NCBI RefSeq assembly: GCF_040225985.1
Contig: NZ_JBBPEU010000010.1
Span: forward strand, 62,001 to 126,000
Source of the DNA: Shimia sp040225985
Lineage (GTDB): Bacteria; Pseudomonadota; Alphaproteobacteria; Rhodobacterales; Rhodobacteraceae
Direction: 5' to 3'
Length of the DNA stretch: 64,000 bases
The position numbers were made by a program, and so were the translations under genes. Positions 1 through 8,217 of the stretch are shown in pieces. The notes beneath the pieces are model-generated. The model saw only the letters and a program-made list of their open reading frames with translations. It searched no databases and was not told the DNA's origin. The number at the start of each line of letters is the position of its first letter. Position 1 is the stretch's first letter.

Positions 1-1
1 G

Positions 2-694
2 CGGATAATATTAGGATTTCTGGTTTACTTGGGATGCGTCGTCGCGGTTGCGGCCGAAACCCCGCAAAAGGCAGGTCGGATCGTCGTGACCGGCGCAGGC
101 CGGATCGAGGTCGTGCCGGATATGGCGGTGATGACATTGGGCGTCTCGCACGAGGCAAAAGAGGCCCGCGCGGCCATTTCCGAGGTCGCGGACAAGGCCA
201 ATGACATCCTGACCCGGCTGGACACGATGGGCGTCGCAACGCGTGATATCCAGACCAGCAACCTGTCGCTGCATCCGGTGCGGCGGCATTCGAATGATGG
301 CAAGCCCCCCGTGGTGGAAGGGTATCGCGCGACCAACACCGTAACGGTACGGGTGCGAGACCTGTCCACGCTTGGGGAGGTTTTGACCAATGTGGTTCAG
401 GATGGTGCAAATGAATTCAATGGGTTGCGGTTCGGAGTTCAGGAAATGGACGGCTACCACGACCTTGCGCGCCGGGCTGCCGTGGCCGACGCACAGGCAA
501 AGGCCGCCCTTTATGCCGAGGCCGCCGGCGTCACACTCGGGCCCGTGGTTGAGCTGTCCGAAGGCGGCGGCGACCTGCCACGCCCCGTTCCCATGATGCG
601 CGCCGAGATGGTCGCGGATGCGGCGATGCCCGTGGCCGAAGGAGAAATGACCGTGCGCGCGCAGGTCAGGATGGTCTTCGCGATTGCAGAGTAG
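2..694 (+). CDS. SIMPL-domain (DUF541) periplasmic protein, 5' end cut by window
   Basis: Open from the window edge, so the true start lies upstream. The first visible residues are hydrophobic and end in AVAA, which looks like the tail of a cleaved signal peptide, so the mature protein should be periplasmic. The body has the SIMPL pattern: an opening strand VVTGAGRIEVVPDMAVMTLGV, then a long alternation of helices and strands, with GYRATNTVTVRVRDL in the middle. Members of this family are export proteins of unclear biochemical role (the 26 kDa periplasmic immunogenic protein family). It converges on metY across a shared terminator. The TTG at 29 is unlikely to be the start because it would remove the signal peptide. 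Confidence 0.85.
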   Translation, partial: RIILGFLVYLGCVVAVAAETPQKAGRIVVTGAGRIEVVPDMAVMTLGVSHEAKEARAAISEVADKANDILTRLDTMGVATRDIQTSNLSLHPVRRHSNDGKPPVVEGYRATNTVTVRVRDLSTLGEVLTNVVQDGANEFNGLRFGVQEMDGYHDLARRAAVADAQAKAALYAEAAGVTLGPVVELSEGGGDLPRPVPMMRAEMVADAAMPVAEGEMTVRAQVRMVFAIAE

Positions 695-716
695 GGCGCG
701 GTTTCTCGGCACCACG

Positions 717-748
717 AAAAAGGCCGCGCAGTCCTGCGCGGCCTTTTG
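717..748. terminator. Bidirectional intrinsic terminator
   Basis: A perfect 10-bp stem (AGGCCGCGCA / TGCGCGGCCT) with a 4-nt loop has an A-run on its left and a T-run on its right. It therefore works in both directions and sits between the convergent SIMPL and metY genes. Confidence 0.9.
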
Positions 749-767
749 TTGTCCCGGGGGCGGTGTC

Positions 768-2060
768 TTAGGCGTGCGCCGCGTTCAGCGCCTGGTCCAG
801 ATCTGCGATCAGGTCTTCGGCATTCTCGATCCCGATCGAGATGCGCACCACGTTCGCACCTGCGCCAGCCGCTTCCTGCTGTTCCGGTGTCAGCTGGCGG
901 TGTGTGGTCGAGGCCGAGTGGATCACAAGGCTGCGCGTGTCACCGAGGTTGGCGACGTGACTGAACAGTTCCAGGCTGTCGACGAATTTGACGCAGGCGT
1001 CATAGCCACCTTTCAGCGCCACGGTGAACAGACCCCCGGTGCCCTTGGGGCAGATCCGCTGGGCGCGTTCGTAATAGGGCGAAGACGGCAAACCGGCATA
1101 GGTCACGCCGTCCACATGCGGGTGCGTTTCCAGCCAGGCCGCGACTTTCTCGGCATTCTGGGTGTGACGCTCCATGCGCAGTGACAGGGTTTCGATCCCC
1201 ATCAGCGTGTAATGCGCCGCCTGCGGGTTCAGCGTCATGCCGAGGTCGCGCAGACCGATGGCAATGCCGTGGAAGGTAAAGGCCAGCGGGCCAAAGGTCT
1301 CGTGGAACTTGAGGCCGTGATAGGCGGGTTCGGGTTCAGAGAGCGACGGGAACTTGTCGCTGGCCGACCAGTCGAACTTGCCCGAGTCGATCACCACACC
1401 GCCTGTGACCGAACCGTTGCCAGTCAGGTATTTGGTCATCGAATGCACCACCAGTGTCGCGCCATGTTCGATCGGACGGCACAGGTAAGGTGTGGCCGAG
1501 GTGTTGTCGACGATCAGCGGCAGGCCCGCCTTGTCGGCGACGGCAGAGATCGCGTCGAGATCGGCGACATGGCCGCCTGGGTTGGCGACTGCCTCGCAGA
1601 ATACCGCGCGGGTGTCGTCGTCAATCGCGGCCTCGACCGCGTCCAGATCGTCGATGTCCACGAATTTCGCGGTCCAGCCAAAACGCTTGATGGTCTGGCT
1701 GAACTGGGTGATCGAGCCACCATAAAGACGGGTCGACACCACCACGTTGCGCCCTGGCGCCATCAGCGGGAACAGCGCCATGATCTGCGCCGCGTGACCC
1801 GAGGAACAGCACACCGCCCCGACGCCGCCTTCCAGCGTCGCCAGCCGCTCTTGCAGCACGGCCACGGTCGGGTTGGTCAGGCGCGAGTAGATATAGCCCA
1901 CTTCCTGCAGGTTGAAGAGCGCGGCGGCGTGTTCGGCATCGCGGAACACGTAGGCCGTGGTCTGGTAGATCGGGGTATTGCGTGCGCCGGTCGCCGGATC
2001 GGGGCGCGCGCCCGCGTGAATTTGCAAAGTATCGAAGCCGTAGCTGGGGCCTTCGGACAT
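768..2060 (-). CDS. metY: O-acetylhomoserine aminocarboxypropyltransferase (sulfhydrylase), MetY type
   Basis: A 430-residue PLP enzyme of the Cys/Met metabolism family that makes homocysteine from O-acetylhomoserine and sulfide. It starts SYGFDTLQIHAGARPDPATG and contains NTPIYQTTAYVF and the PLP-lysine segment HSMTKYLTGNGSVTGG, with the 430-residue length usual for MetY rather than the ~400 of MetB/MetC/MetZ. I chose the ATG at 2060 because GGGAGGAA lies just upstream; an earlier in-frame ATG at 2135 adds 25 residues of poor quality. It is transcribed alone, away from the hydrolase gene at 2251. I looked for a SAM-II riboswitch in the leader and did not find convincing pairing. Confidence 0.9.
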   Translation of the reverse strand: MSEGPSYGFDTLQIHAGARPDPATGARNTPIYQTTAYVFRDAEHAAALFNLQEVGYIYSRLTNPTVAVLQERLATLEGGVGAVCCSSGHAAQIMALFPLMAPGRNVVVSTRLYGGSITQFSQTIKRFGWTAKFVDIDDLDAVEAAIDDDTRAVFCEAVANPGGHVADLDAISAVADKAGLPLIVDNTSATPYLCRPIEHGATLVVHSMTKYLTGNGSVTGGVVIDSGKFDWSASDKFPSLSEPEPAYHGLKFHETFGPLAFTFHGIAIGLRDLGMTLNPQAAHYTLMGIETLSLRMERHTQNAEKVAAWLETHPHVDGVTYAGLPSSPYYERAQRICPKGTGGLFTVALKGGYDACVKFVDSLELFSHVANLGDTRSLVIHSASTTHRQLTPEQQEAAGAGANVVRISIGIENAEDLIADLDQALNAAHA

Positions 2061-2214
2061 GGATGTTCCTCCCGTTGAAATTCCGTTGCGGAAATCTTTA
2101 GGGGGTTGGCCGCGGGGGTGCAACGCATTCAACATATTCGGGAAAATCTACCTGATCCGTGCTTTGCACCGGAACAGGGTCCGCCGTGATTGAAATGCGG
2201 GTGAAAATGGTTTA

Positions 2215-2229
2215 TGCTGCAATGCAGCA
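2215..2229. promoter_or_regulatory. PhaR-like operator candidate (CTGC-N3-GCAG palindrome)
   Basis: TGCTGCAATGCAGCA is a perfect palindrome around one central base, ending 21 bp before the ATG at 2251. The core CTGC-AAT-GCAG fits the CTGC-N3-4-GCAG site described for PhaR, the polyhydroxyalkanoate repressor of Paracoccus. That PhaR acts here is inference. Confidence 0.45.
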
Positions 2230-2250
2230 AATCTTCTGGAAAACCGTGCC

Positions 2251-3180
2251 ATGCGCCTGCCTGTTGGACCGTTGCCTACTTCCTTTGATCCGAGCGGTAC
2301 GATTCCGCCCGCCTTGACCCCCGTTCTGGCGGGAATGCGTTTGCGCAATGCGGGGTTGGACTGGGTGATGTATGATGTGGTCGCCCTGCAGGCGGGAGAA
2401 CGCGCGCTGATGTTGCGCAGCCCGGTACAGGCGGGGGCCATCGTTGTCGCATGGCCCGAGGGCCGGAAGGGCGAGATCAGCCTTGAACTCTTTGAAGATG
2501 CCGCCGCTCTGAAACGTGCGCCGGGCCGGACGCTGCGCCGCTTTGCTGTGGCGGGGCTGGGATGTTCGAACCTTGGCGCAGCGGCCTTTGCCCGGGCGCT
2601 GGCCAATATCTATGGCGAACCGGTCGGGGCGATCGTCGCGGGCTATGGGCTGGGCGATCTTTTGTCTGAGGTTTTGGGCGGCGGCGTGATCCTAGCCGCG
2701 CCCGGGCGGGTCCAGCATCTGTTGCACATGGCCCAGAAAGAGGCCGCCGAGGCTGCGGCGGATGTCGCCATTCTGTCGGCTCCGGAACAGGACATGCGCG
2801 ACCATGCCGCCAAACGCGCCGATGCCGCGACGCTTGTCGCGTTGTTGCAGGATGAGGGGCGTGAAATCCTGTCCCTGTCTGGCCACAGCAAGGGGTGCCT
2901 GTCGATCTCCTTTGCTTTCGAGGTTCTGGCCATGTCCGGCGCAGGGCAGAGTCTTGAGAAGATACGTCGTGCCGATATCGTGACCCTTGGCGCGCCGATC
3001 CTGTTGCCGGAACCCTTTTCCCATGTCCGGCAATACCTTGGGGCGCTGGACCTGTTCGGCGGCCTGAATACGCACCCCGCCGCCACGTTCCACACGGTAG
3101 CGGGGGCGGGGCACCACCTGAACACGCATCTGCCCTTTGCGCTGGACCTGACCCGGGTTTTGCAGGGCGAGGTTTTCTGA
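2251..3180 (+). CDS. Putative alpha/beta serine hydrolase of unknown substrate
   Basis: A 309-residue protein whose only clear motif is LSGHSKGCLS near residue 210-220, a GxSxG nucleophile elbow, followed by DIVTLGAPI, a typical strand after the nucleophile, and GAGHHLNTHLP near the C-terminus, which could carry the catalytic histidine. No signal peptide or membrane segment is visible, so it should be cytoplasmic. The palindrome at 2215-2229 resembles a PhaR operator, which would fit an intracellular polyester-mobilising hydrolase, but the sequence is not one I recognise as a characterised PhaZ. Substrate unknown. It converges on the PAP2 gene, with only 6 bp between the two. Confidence 0.7.
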   Translation: MRLPVGPLPTSFDPSGTIPPALTPVLAGMRLRNAGLDWVMYDVVALQAGERALMLRSPVQAGAIVVAWPEGRKGEISLELFEDAAALKRAPGRTLRRFAVAGLGCSNLGAAAFARALANIYGEPVGAIVAGYGLGDLLSEVLGGGVILAAPGRVQHLLHMAQKEAAEAAADVAILSAPEQDMRDHAAKRADAATLVALLQDEGREILSLSGHSKGCLSISFAFEVLAMSGAGQSLEKIRRADIVTLGAPILLPEPFSHVRQYLGALDLFGGLNTHPAATFHTVAGAGHHLNTHLPFALDLTRVLQGEVF

Positions 3181-3186
3181 GGAACG

Positions 3187-4002
3187 TCATGGCAGATTGA
3201 CAGGGCGGGCGCCCGGACCCTTGGAGAGCAGGGGCGCGGGAAGGCCAAGCATCCGTGCCCGTCGCCGCAACCGGGCCAGCGCCTTTCGCGGGCTGACCTG
3301 ACCCTGCCGCGCCAGAAGCAACGCACATCCCAGTGTAAACAGCCCCGCGAACACTACGTCCGACAGGAAATGCCGCCCAAGCGCGATGCGCATCACCGCA
3401 ACAGAAAACAGCACCAGACAGGCCAAGGCGCGCAGGGACAGGCGCCAGCCTCTGTGCTGCAGGCGGGCGGTCAGAAGATAGACAGAAATCGCGCCCGCCG
3501 TGACAGAGGCCGTCTCGGCGGACACGAAAGAACAATTGCCCCCGCATTGGTTGGTGATCTCAAGGGCCGGAGTAAATTCGGCCTGCCCGCCAAACTCTTC
3601 AGTCCGGACGGGGCGCGCCCGACCCCAGTGCCGTTTCAACAGGCCATTCACCAATAGCCCCGGCGCAAGGGCAAACAGGCAGAGGATAAAAGCCATGTGT
3701 CGGCGCAGCATCAGGATGGGGTGTGACGTGACCAGCGAGATGCCCAGCTCAAGCAACGCCAGAACACAGGGGATCAGGGACAGCCCCAACAAAGCGTGGC
3801 GCACCCCCTCGATATGTGCCCGGTCCTGCAAGATGAACCCGTCCGAATAGAACAGGGCGCTGGCCCAAAGATCCGTGCCGGGAAACAGGGTGAACAGCGT
3901 GGCAGATATGCCCATCGCGATCATCCATGGACGGATCAGGCTGGGGTGGTCCAACCCAGCAAGGCCAGTGTTGCGATCGTGTATTTGGGCGTAGCGGGTC
4001 AT
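3187..4002 (-). CDS. PAP2-family membrane phosphatase
   Basis: 271 residues with several hydrophobic helices. Motif 1 of the PAP2 superfamily is intact as KRHWGRARP (K-x6-RP). Motif 3 is present as RIALGRHFLSDV (R-x5-H-x3-D). Motif 2, normally SGH, reads FVSAE: glycine and histidine are replaced by alanine and glutamate. The enzyme should dephosphorylate a lipid or isoprenoid phosphate at the membrane, but the substrate cannot be told. No strong ribosome site precedes the ATG at 4002, and translation could start at one of the methionines around residue 27-30. Confidence 0.8.
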   Translation of the reverse strand: MTRYAQIHDRNTGLAGLDHPSLIRPWMIAMGISATLFTLFPGTDLWASALFYSDGFILQDRAHIEGVRHALLGLSLIPCVLALLELGISLVTSHPILMLRRHMAFILCLFALAPGLLVNGLLKRHWGRARPVRTEEFGGQAEFTPALEITNQCGGNCSFVSAETASVTAGAISVYLLTARLQHRGWRLSLRALACLVLFSVAVMRIALGRHFLSDVVFAGLFTLGCALLLARQGQVSPRKALARLRRRARMLGLPAPLLSKGPGARPVNLP

Positions 4003-4082
4003 GCCCCGCGCCTAAAAGCGTTGCGTAACAGGTCGGTGATGGTCGCGCGACAAGACCGTAACAGCGCGTGGCACGGTTGTGT

Positions 4083-5087
4083 TTACCGCATCCAGAATCC
4101 GTTGCGCTTGATGGTGTTACGGATCGCCTGTTCGCGGCGGGGCAGGTGGTCGCGGTCGAACAGGGCGCGCACCTTCTGGCCGCGGCCCTGATAGATCATC
4201 CGCTTCATCGCGTCGTGCTGTTTCAGTACCTTCTTGACCTTGTTGGGGGCCGTGATTTCTTCCAGTACTTCGACCACCTTGTCGCTCTCGCGGGCGTAAA
4301 GCAGCGGCAACAGGCGGTAGTGACACGTGATATCCCCGTCCAGATACCCCGCAGGCAGGGCATCGCGCCCGCCGCCGAAAGAATGGATCACCAGGGGCAA
4401 GGTCACCTGATCCAGCCACGGGTGCAGTTCCTGACAGACCAGCTCGGGCGGGGCGTCATCGCGGATCGCGGTGGCGTAGTCCGCAAACCGCTCTCCGAAC
4501 AGTTTGGGGCATTTGTAAAAGAAATACCCGGCGTTGAAATAAAGATAGCGCCGCCAGTATTCGTCGGGTTGCGACAAGTCGAGCGAGCTTTCGAAGTCCA
4601 GCCCGAACTTGTCGTAAAGCGATTTCCAGGTCTCGGTATAGCCCGGCCCGTAGAGTTCAAGCTTGGGCCACGTACCCTCGACGCGCAGCGACGCCCCGGG
4701 CCGCTCGAAATCAAACGGCACCGTCATCAGGTCGCCGGTCACCAACGTGTCCGTGTCGAAAAACACGAAGGGTTCGCCCTCCGGCAAGACGGACAGCGCC
4801 TCGATCTTGTTGCCATAAACATAGGTCTGTCCGAAAAGCCGCGACTCGAAGGGGATGATCTCGGCCCCGTTTTCTATGAGGAAATCGCGCACGACATCCT
4901 GATGGATGCGCGGATCCTGCTGCCATAGCGGGCCGGGCTGGGGTTCGGCGACGATCACACGGCCCGGAAACTTAGGGGACATGGCCCGCAATGACGCGAT
5001 GAACAGCACCGCCTCATATTGCAGACGTCCTGCCTGTGCCACGATCAGAATGTTGAACGGGTCGCTTTTCGACGCTTTTGTTGCCAT
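4083..5087 (-). CDS. Putative GT-A-fold glycosyltransferase-like protein
   Basis: 334 residues. The segment FVFFDTDTLVTGDL near residue 117-130 has the hydrophobic strand plus DxD expected of a metal- and nucleotide-sugar-binding GT-A (GT8-like) transferase. Later come FNAGYFFYKCPKLF, similar to the F/YFNAG acceptor-side motif of GT8 proteins, and a basic C-terminus. No membrane helix. Acceptor and sugar are unknown. The ATG at 5087 is preferred over a TTG three codons upstream. It stands alone, between the PAP2 gene and a pair of exported-protein genes. Confidence 0.65.
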   Translation of the reverse strand: MATKASKSDPFNILIVAQAGRLQYEAVLFIASLRAMSPKFPGRVIVAEPQPGPLWQQDPRIHQDVVRDFLIENGAEIIPFESRLFGQTYVYGNKIEALSVLPEGEPFVFFDTDTLVTGDLMTVPFDFERPGASLRVEGTWPKLELYGPGYTETWKSLYDKFGLDFESSLDLSQPDEYWRRYLYFNAGYFFYKCPKLFGERFADYATAIRDDAPPELVCQELHPWLDQVTLPLVIHSFGGGRDALPAGYLDGDITCHYRLLPLLYARESDKVVEVLEEITAPNKVKKVLKQHDAMKRMIYQGRGQKVRALFDRDHLPRREQAIRNTIKRNGFWMR

Positions 5088-5208
5088 TTTTATCAATACC
5101 CTGCACCATACCTCGCACCGACTATAGGCCGGTTATCCCCTGCAGGACAGTAGGGAGTTGCGTGATTTTCAAGCCTGTAAGGGCATATTTTTGCAAAGGA
5201 TCCGTGGA

Positions 5209-5652
5209 ATGAAAAGACTTGTCCCGTTTTTTGTCGTGCTGGCCAGTTGTGTGGTCACAATGGTCTCAGCAGACCAGACATTCACCGCCGAGGACCAGAC
5301 CCCGAGCGGTAAGTTCCTGACCGCGACCGAGGTGCGCCCGATCCTCGAGATGACCAAGGGCAACTGGGTGGCCGTGCGGGAATATGATGGTAAGGATTGG
5401 CTCTACTTTACGCATCTGATTTCGTGGCGCTGCGGGTTGCACCAGATCAAATACGCGGTCAATGACGGCACGCTTGAGGCGCTGGAGATCGCGCCCTGTG
5501 ATCCCAAGAACCCCAACCACATCCCGCAAGAGTCGCAGATCGCCTTGACCTATCCCCTTGGTGGCATCACCTCCGTGACGGTCGAAATCCTGTATGACGA
5601 CATGCAGGTCCAGACCGAGACGTTCCAGCGCGAAGAAGTTCAGATGCCCTGA
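5209..5652 (+). CDS. Exported protein of unknown function, first of a tandem pair
   Basis: 147 residues with a signal peptide (MKRLVPFFVVLASCVVTMVSA, cleavage probably before DQTF). The mature part contains AEDQTP, ATEVRPILEMTK, REYDGKDWLYFTHL, WRCGLHQIKYAVNDG and LYDDMQVQTETF. Two cysteines, in WRCGL and IAPCDP, could form a disulfide. The next gene encodes a close relative with the same blocks in the same order. I do not recognise a named domain. The ATG at 5209 is chosen because it opens the signal peptide; the ORF extends 17 codons further upstream without export character. Confidence 0.85.
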   Translation: MKRLVPFFVVLASCVVTMVSADQTFTAEDQTPSGKFLTATEVRPILEMTKGNWVAVREYDGKDWLYFTHLISWRCGLHQIKYAVNDGTLEALEIAPCDPKNPNHIPQESQIALTYPLGGITSVTVEILYDDMQVQTETFQREEVQMP

Positions 5653-5704
5653 AGGGCGGAACGGCGTCGTGGGACAGCCAGTGTGACAGGATAGGGGATC
5701 AGCT

Positions 5705-6160
5705 TTGAAAACGGATGTCATTGCGGGCCTTTGCGCCGCTTCACTCATGCTCGGGGCTGTCGCTGGGCCTGCCCGTGCGACGGAAGAGTTCGCCGCCGAA
5801 GACCAGACACCTACGCGGAAATACCTGACCGCGACCGAGGTGCGCCCGATCCTTGAGCGCACCAAGCGTGTCTGGATCGGTGTGCGCGAATATGAAGGGC
5901 AGGACTGGCTCTATTTCACGCATCTGGTGGACTGGCGCTGCGGGCTGCATCAACTGCGCTATGCCATCAACGACGGGCCGCTCACGGTGTTTCCCCTGAC
6001 GGCCTGTGATCCGGCCGACCCCGAGGCGATTCCCGACGACCAGGGTTTTTCCGTCACCTATGCCCCCGGCGGGATCGAAACAGTGACGATCGATCTTCTC
6101 TATGACGATCTTGGCACCCAGACCGAAGTTTTCACGCGTGCGGATGTTCTTTTCGAGTAA
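5705..6160 (+). CDS. Exported protein of unknown function, second of a tandem pair (TTG start)
   Basis: 151 residues, paralogous to the gene 52 bp upstream. Shared blocks include AAEDQTP, LTATEVRPILERTK, REYEGQDWLYFTHL, WRCGLHQLRYAINDG and LLYDDLGTQTEVF. The signal peptide ends near AGPARA. Only a TTG at 5705 gives the complete signal peptide, and AGGGGA precedes it. Both cysteines are conserved between the copies. The pair is probably co-transcribed. Confidence 0.85.
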   Translation: MKTDVIAGLCAASLMLGAVAGPARATEEFAAEDQTPTRKYLTATEVRPILERTKRVWIGVREYEGQDWLYFTHLVDWRCGLHQLRYAINDGPLTVFPLTACDPADPEAIPDDQGFSVTYAPGGIETVTIDLLYDDLGTQTEVFTRADVLFE

Positions 6161-6169
6161 TGGTCGGGT

Positions 6170-6859
6170 CTATTTGCGGGCACACGCATCAATGCCTGCG
6201 GCACAGAAGGTGACCAGCTCGTCCAGATGGCTGGCGGCATCGGGGCGCGGATCCCCCAGCGCGTTGACCCGCCACCGCGACGTGATCAGCGCCAGCATGG
6301 CTGATACAGAATAGACAAACCCGGCGGCAATGGTTTCGCGCGGCGTGTCGGGGTACAGCGCGCAGATCGCGTCGATAAACCTGTTTGCCGTGGGGTCGAA
6401 GCACCGCGCGGCCAGCGGGCGCCAATGCGGATCGGCCGAGATCATCGCAATCAGCCGCGCGTAGGCCACCCATTGCGGCCCCCCCGTTTCAGCCTTGTAG
6501 AGATAAGGCTCAAAGAAACACCGCATCACGTCTTCCAGCTTGAGCGGCCCCAGTTCGCGTTGCGAGGCCAGCGCGCTTAGGCGTCCGGCCGACAATTCGT
6601 CCGCACGGCGCGCCACGATCCGCGCAAAAAGGTCCTCTTTCGGGCCGCCATGATGCGTTACCAGCCCCGCCTGTACCCCGGCTTCGCGGGCGATATCGCG
6701 AATCGATGCCCCCTCGAATCCCCTTTCGGCAAACAGTCTTTCCGCCGCGTCAAGAATGCGGGCGCGGGTTTCTAACGAACGCTTGGACGGGGCGCGTTGT
6801 CGTTGTTTTTCATCGGTAAAATCTGTCTTCATGGATTTATCTTGCCTTATTTTGGTCAT
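6170..6859 (-). CDS. TetR/AcrR-family transcriptional regulator
   Basis: 229 residues. The N-terminal helix-turn-helix is clear: TRARILDAAERLFAERGFEGASIRDIAREAGVQ, with LVTHHGGPKEDLFARIV closing the DNA-binding domain. In most TetR proteins this last block reads YYHFxxKE; here HHGGPKE replaces it. The C-terminal ligand-binding helices show no recognisable specificity. The gene is divergent from the monooxygenase operon with 38 bp between them, so it most likely represses that operon and itself. Start is uncertain between 6859 and the ATG at 6832; neither has a strong ribosome site. Confidence 0.88.
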   Translation of the reverse strand: MTKIRQDKSMKTDFTDEKQRQRAPSKRSLETRARILDAAERLFAERGFEGASIRDIAREAGVQAGLVTHHGGPKEDLFARIVARRADELSAGRLSALASQRELGPLKLEDVMRCFFEPYLYKAETGGPQWVAYARLIAMISADPHWRPLAARCFDPTANRFIDAICALYPDTPRETIAAGFVYSVSAMLALITSRWRVNALGDPRPDAASHLDELVTFCAAGIDACARK

Positions 6860-6897
6860 CTGTTCAATATAAGAAAAATTTTGCTCGGGGAGGGAGC

Positions 6898-8217
6898 ATG
6901 ACTGATACGCGCGAACAATTCGCCCTGATTGGGGCGGGGCCGATGGGTTTGGCCGCAGCCAAGGTTCTCAAGGAGCAGGATATTCCATTTCAGGGATTCG
7001 AGCTGCACTCGGATGTCGGGGGGCTGTGGGATATCGAGGCCCCGCTGTCCACCATGTACGAAAGCGCCCATTTGATTTCATCCAAGCGGATGACCGAGTT
7101 CGCGGATTTCCCTATGGATGATGCCGTCGCGGAGTATCCGTCACACAAAGACCTGACCGGCTATTTTCGTCGGTTTGCAGATCACTTCGGGTTGCGGGCG
7201 CATTACAGGTTCAATGCGCGTGTGACCCAAGTGGCCCCGCTGGGGGAGAGCGGGGAAGGCTGGCGTGTCAGTTGGCAGGATCAGGACGGGGTCCATGAAG
7301 CCACCTTCAAAGGGGTCCTGATCGCCAACGGAACACTCTCGGAACCGAATATGCCCGACTTCAAGGGCACGTTCGACGGAGAGTTGATCCACGCCAGCCA
7401 GTACCGTCGCGCCAGTCAGTTCGACGGCAAACGGGTGTTGGTGGTCGGGGCGGGCAATTCCGGCTGTGACATTGCCGTGGACGCCATCCACCACGCCACG
7501 AAAACCGACCTGTCCATGCGGCGGGGGTATTACTTCGTGCCGAAATACGTCTTTGGCAAACCTGCCGACACGTTGGGCGGGGCCGTCAAGCTGCCGATGT
7601 GGATCAAGCGGCCAATGGACAGCCTGATCCTGAAATGGTTCGTTGGCGACCCGCAGAAATACGGCTTCCCGAAACCGGACTACAAACTCTATGAGAGCCA
7701 TCCGGTCGTCAACTCGCTGGTACTATACCATGCGGGGCACGGGGATCTGACCATCCGCCCCGACATAGACCATTTCGCAGGCAAGACCGTGCATTTCAAG
7801 GACGGCTCGCAGGCCGACTATGACCTTGTTTTGGCCGCGACGGGGTACAAGCTGCATTATCCGTTCATCGCGAAAGACCTGCTCAACTGGCAGGGGGATG
7901 CGCCGCATCTGTATCTGAATGCCTTTCACCCCGACCGCGATGACCTGTTCGTGCTGGGCATGGTCGAGGCCACGGGCCTTGGCTGGCAGGGCCGTCACGA
8001 ACAGGCCGAGATGGTGGCCCGCTATATCAAGGGGCTGGAAACCGATAACCCCGCGGCGCGTGATCTGAGAGCCGAAAAATCCGCCGGGTTTGAACGCGCG
8101 ACAGGGGGGATGAATTACCTTAAGCTCGCCCGCATGGCCTATTACGTGGACAAGGCCACCTATCGCGGTGCCGTGACCAAATGGATCGACCGCCTTGCCA
8201 AGGGAGTGCGCGCATGA
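6898..8217 (+). CDS. Flavin-containing monooxygenase
   Basis: 439 residues. The FAD-binding GxGxxG is ALIGAGPMGLAAAKVL at the N-terminus, and the NADPH-binding motif is VVGAGNSGCDIAVDA near residue 180. FDGELIHASQY matches the FMO fingerprint F-x-G-x3-H-x3-Y exactly, which separates it from Baeyer-Villiger enzymes (W/P/D ending). It should therefore oxygenate a soft nucleophile (N or S) or a related small substrate. First gene of a four-gene operon; GGGGAGGGAG lies 2 bp before the ATG. The stop overlaps the next start (ATGA). Confidence 0.9.
   Translation: MTDTREQFALIGAGPMGLAAAKVLKEQDIPFQGFELHSDVGGLWDIEAPLSTMYESAHLISSKRMTEFADFPMDDAVAEYPSHKDLTGYFRRFADHFGLRAHYRFNARVTQVAPLGESGEGWRVSWQDQDGVHEATFKGVLIANGTLSEPNMPDFKGTFDGELIHASQYRRASQFDGKRVLVVGAGNSGCDIAVDAIHHATKTDLSMRRGYYFVPKYVFGKPADTLGGAVKLPMWIKRPMDSLILKWFVGDPQKYGFPKPDYKLYESHPVVNSLVLYHAGHGDLTIRPDIDHFAGKTVHFKDGSQADYDLVLAATGYKLHYPFIAKDLLNWQGDAPHLYLNAFHPDRDDLFVLGMVEATGLGWQGRHEQAEMVARYIKGLETDNPAARDLRAEKSAGFERATGGMNYLKLARMAYYVDKATYRGAVTKWIDRLAKGVRA

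Noticed and set aside
2061..2180. SAM-II riboswitch in the metY leader
   Set aside because: A CTAAAG-like word and G+C-rich arms are present, but I could not build the P1 helix and pseudoknot of the SAM-II consensus.
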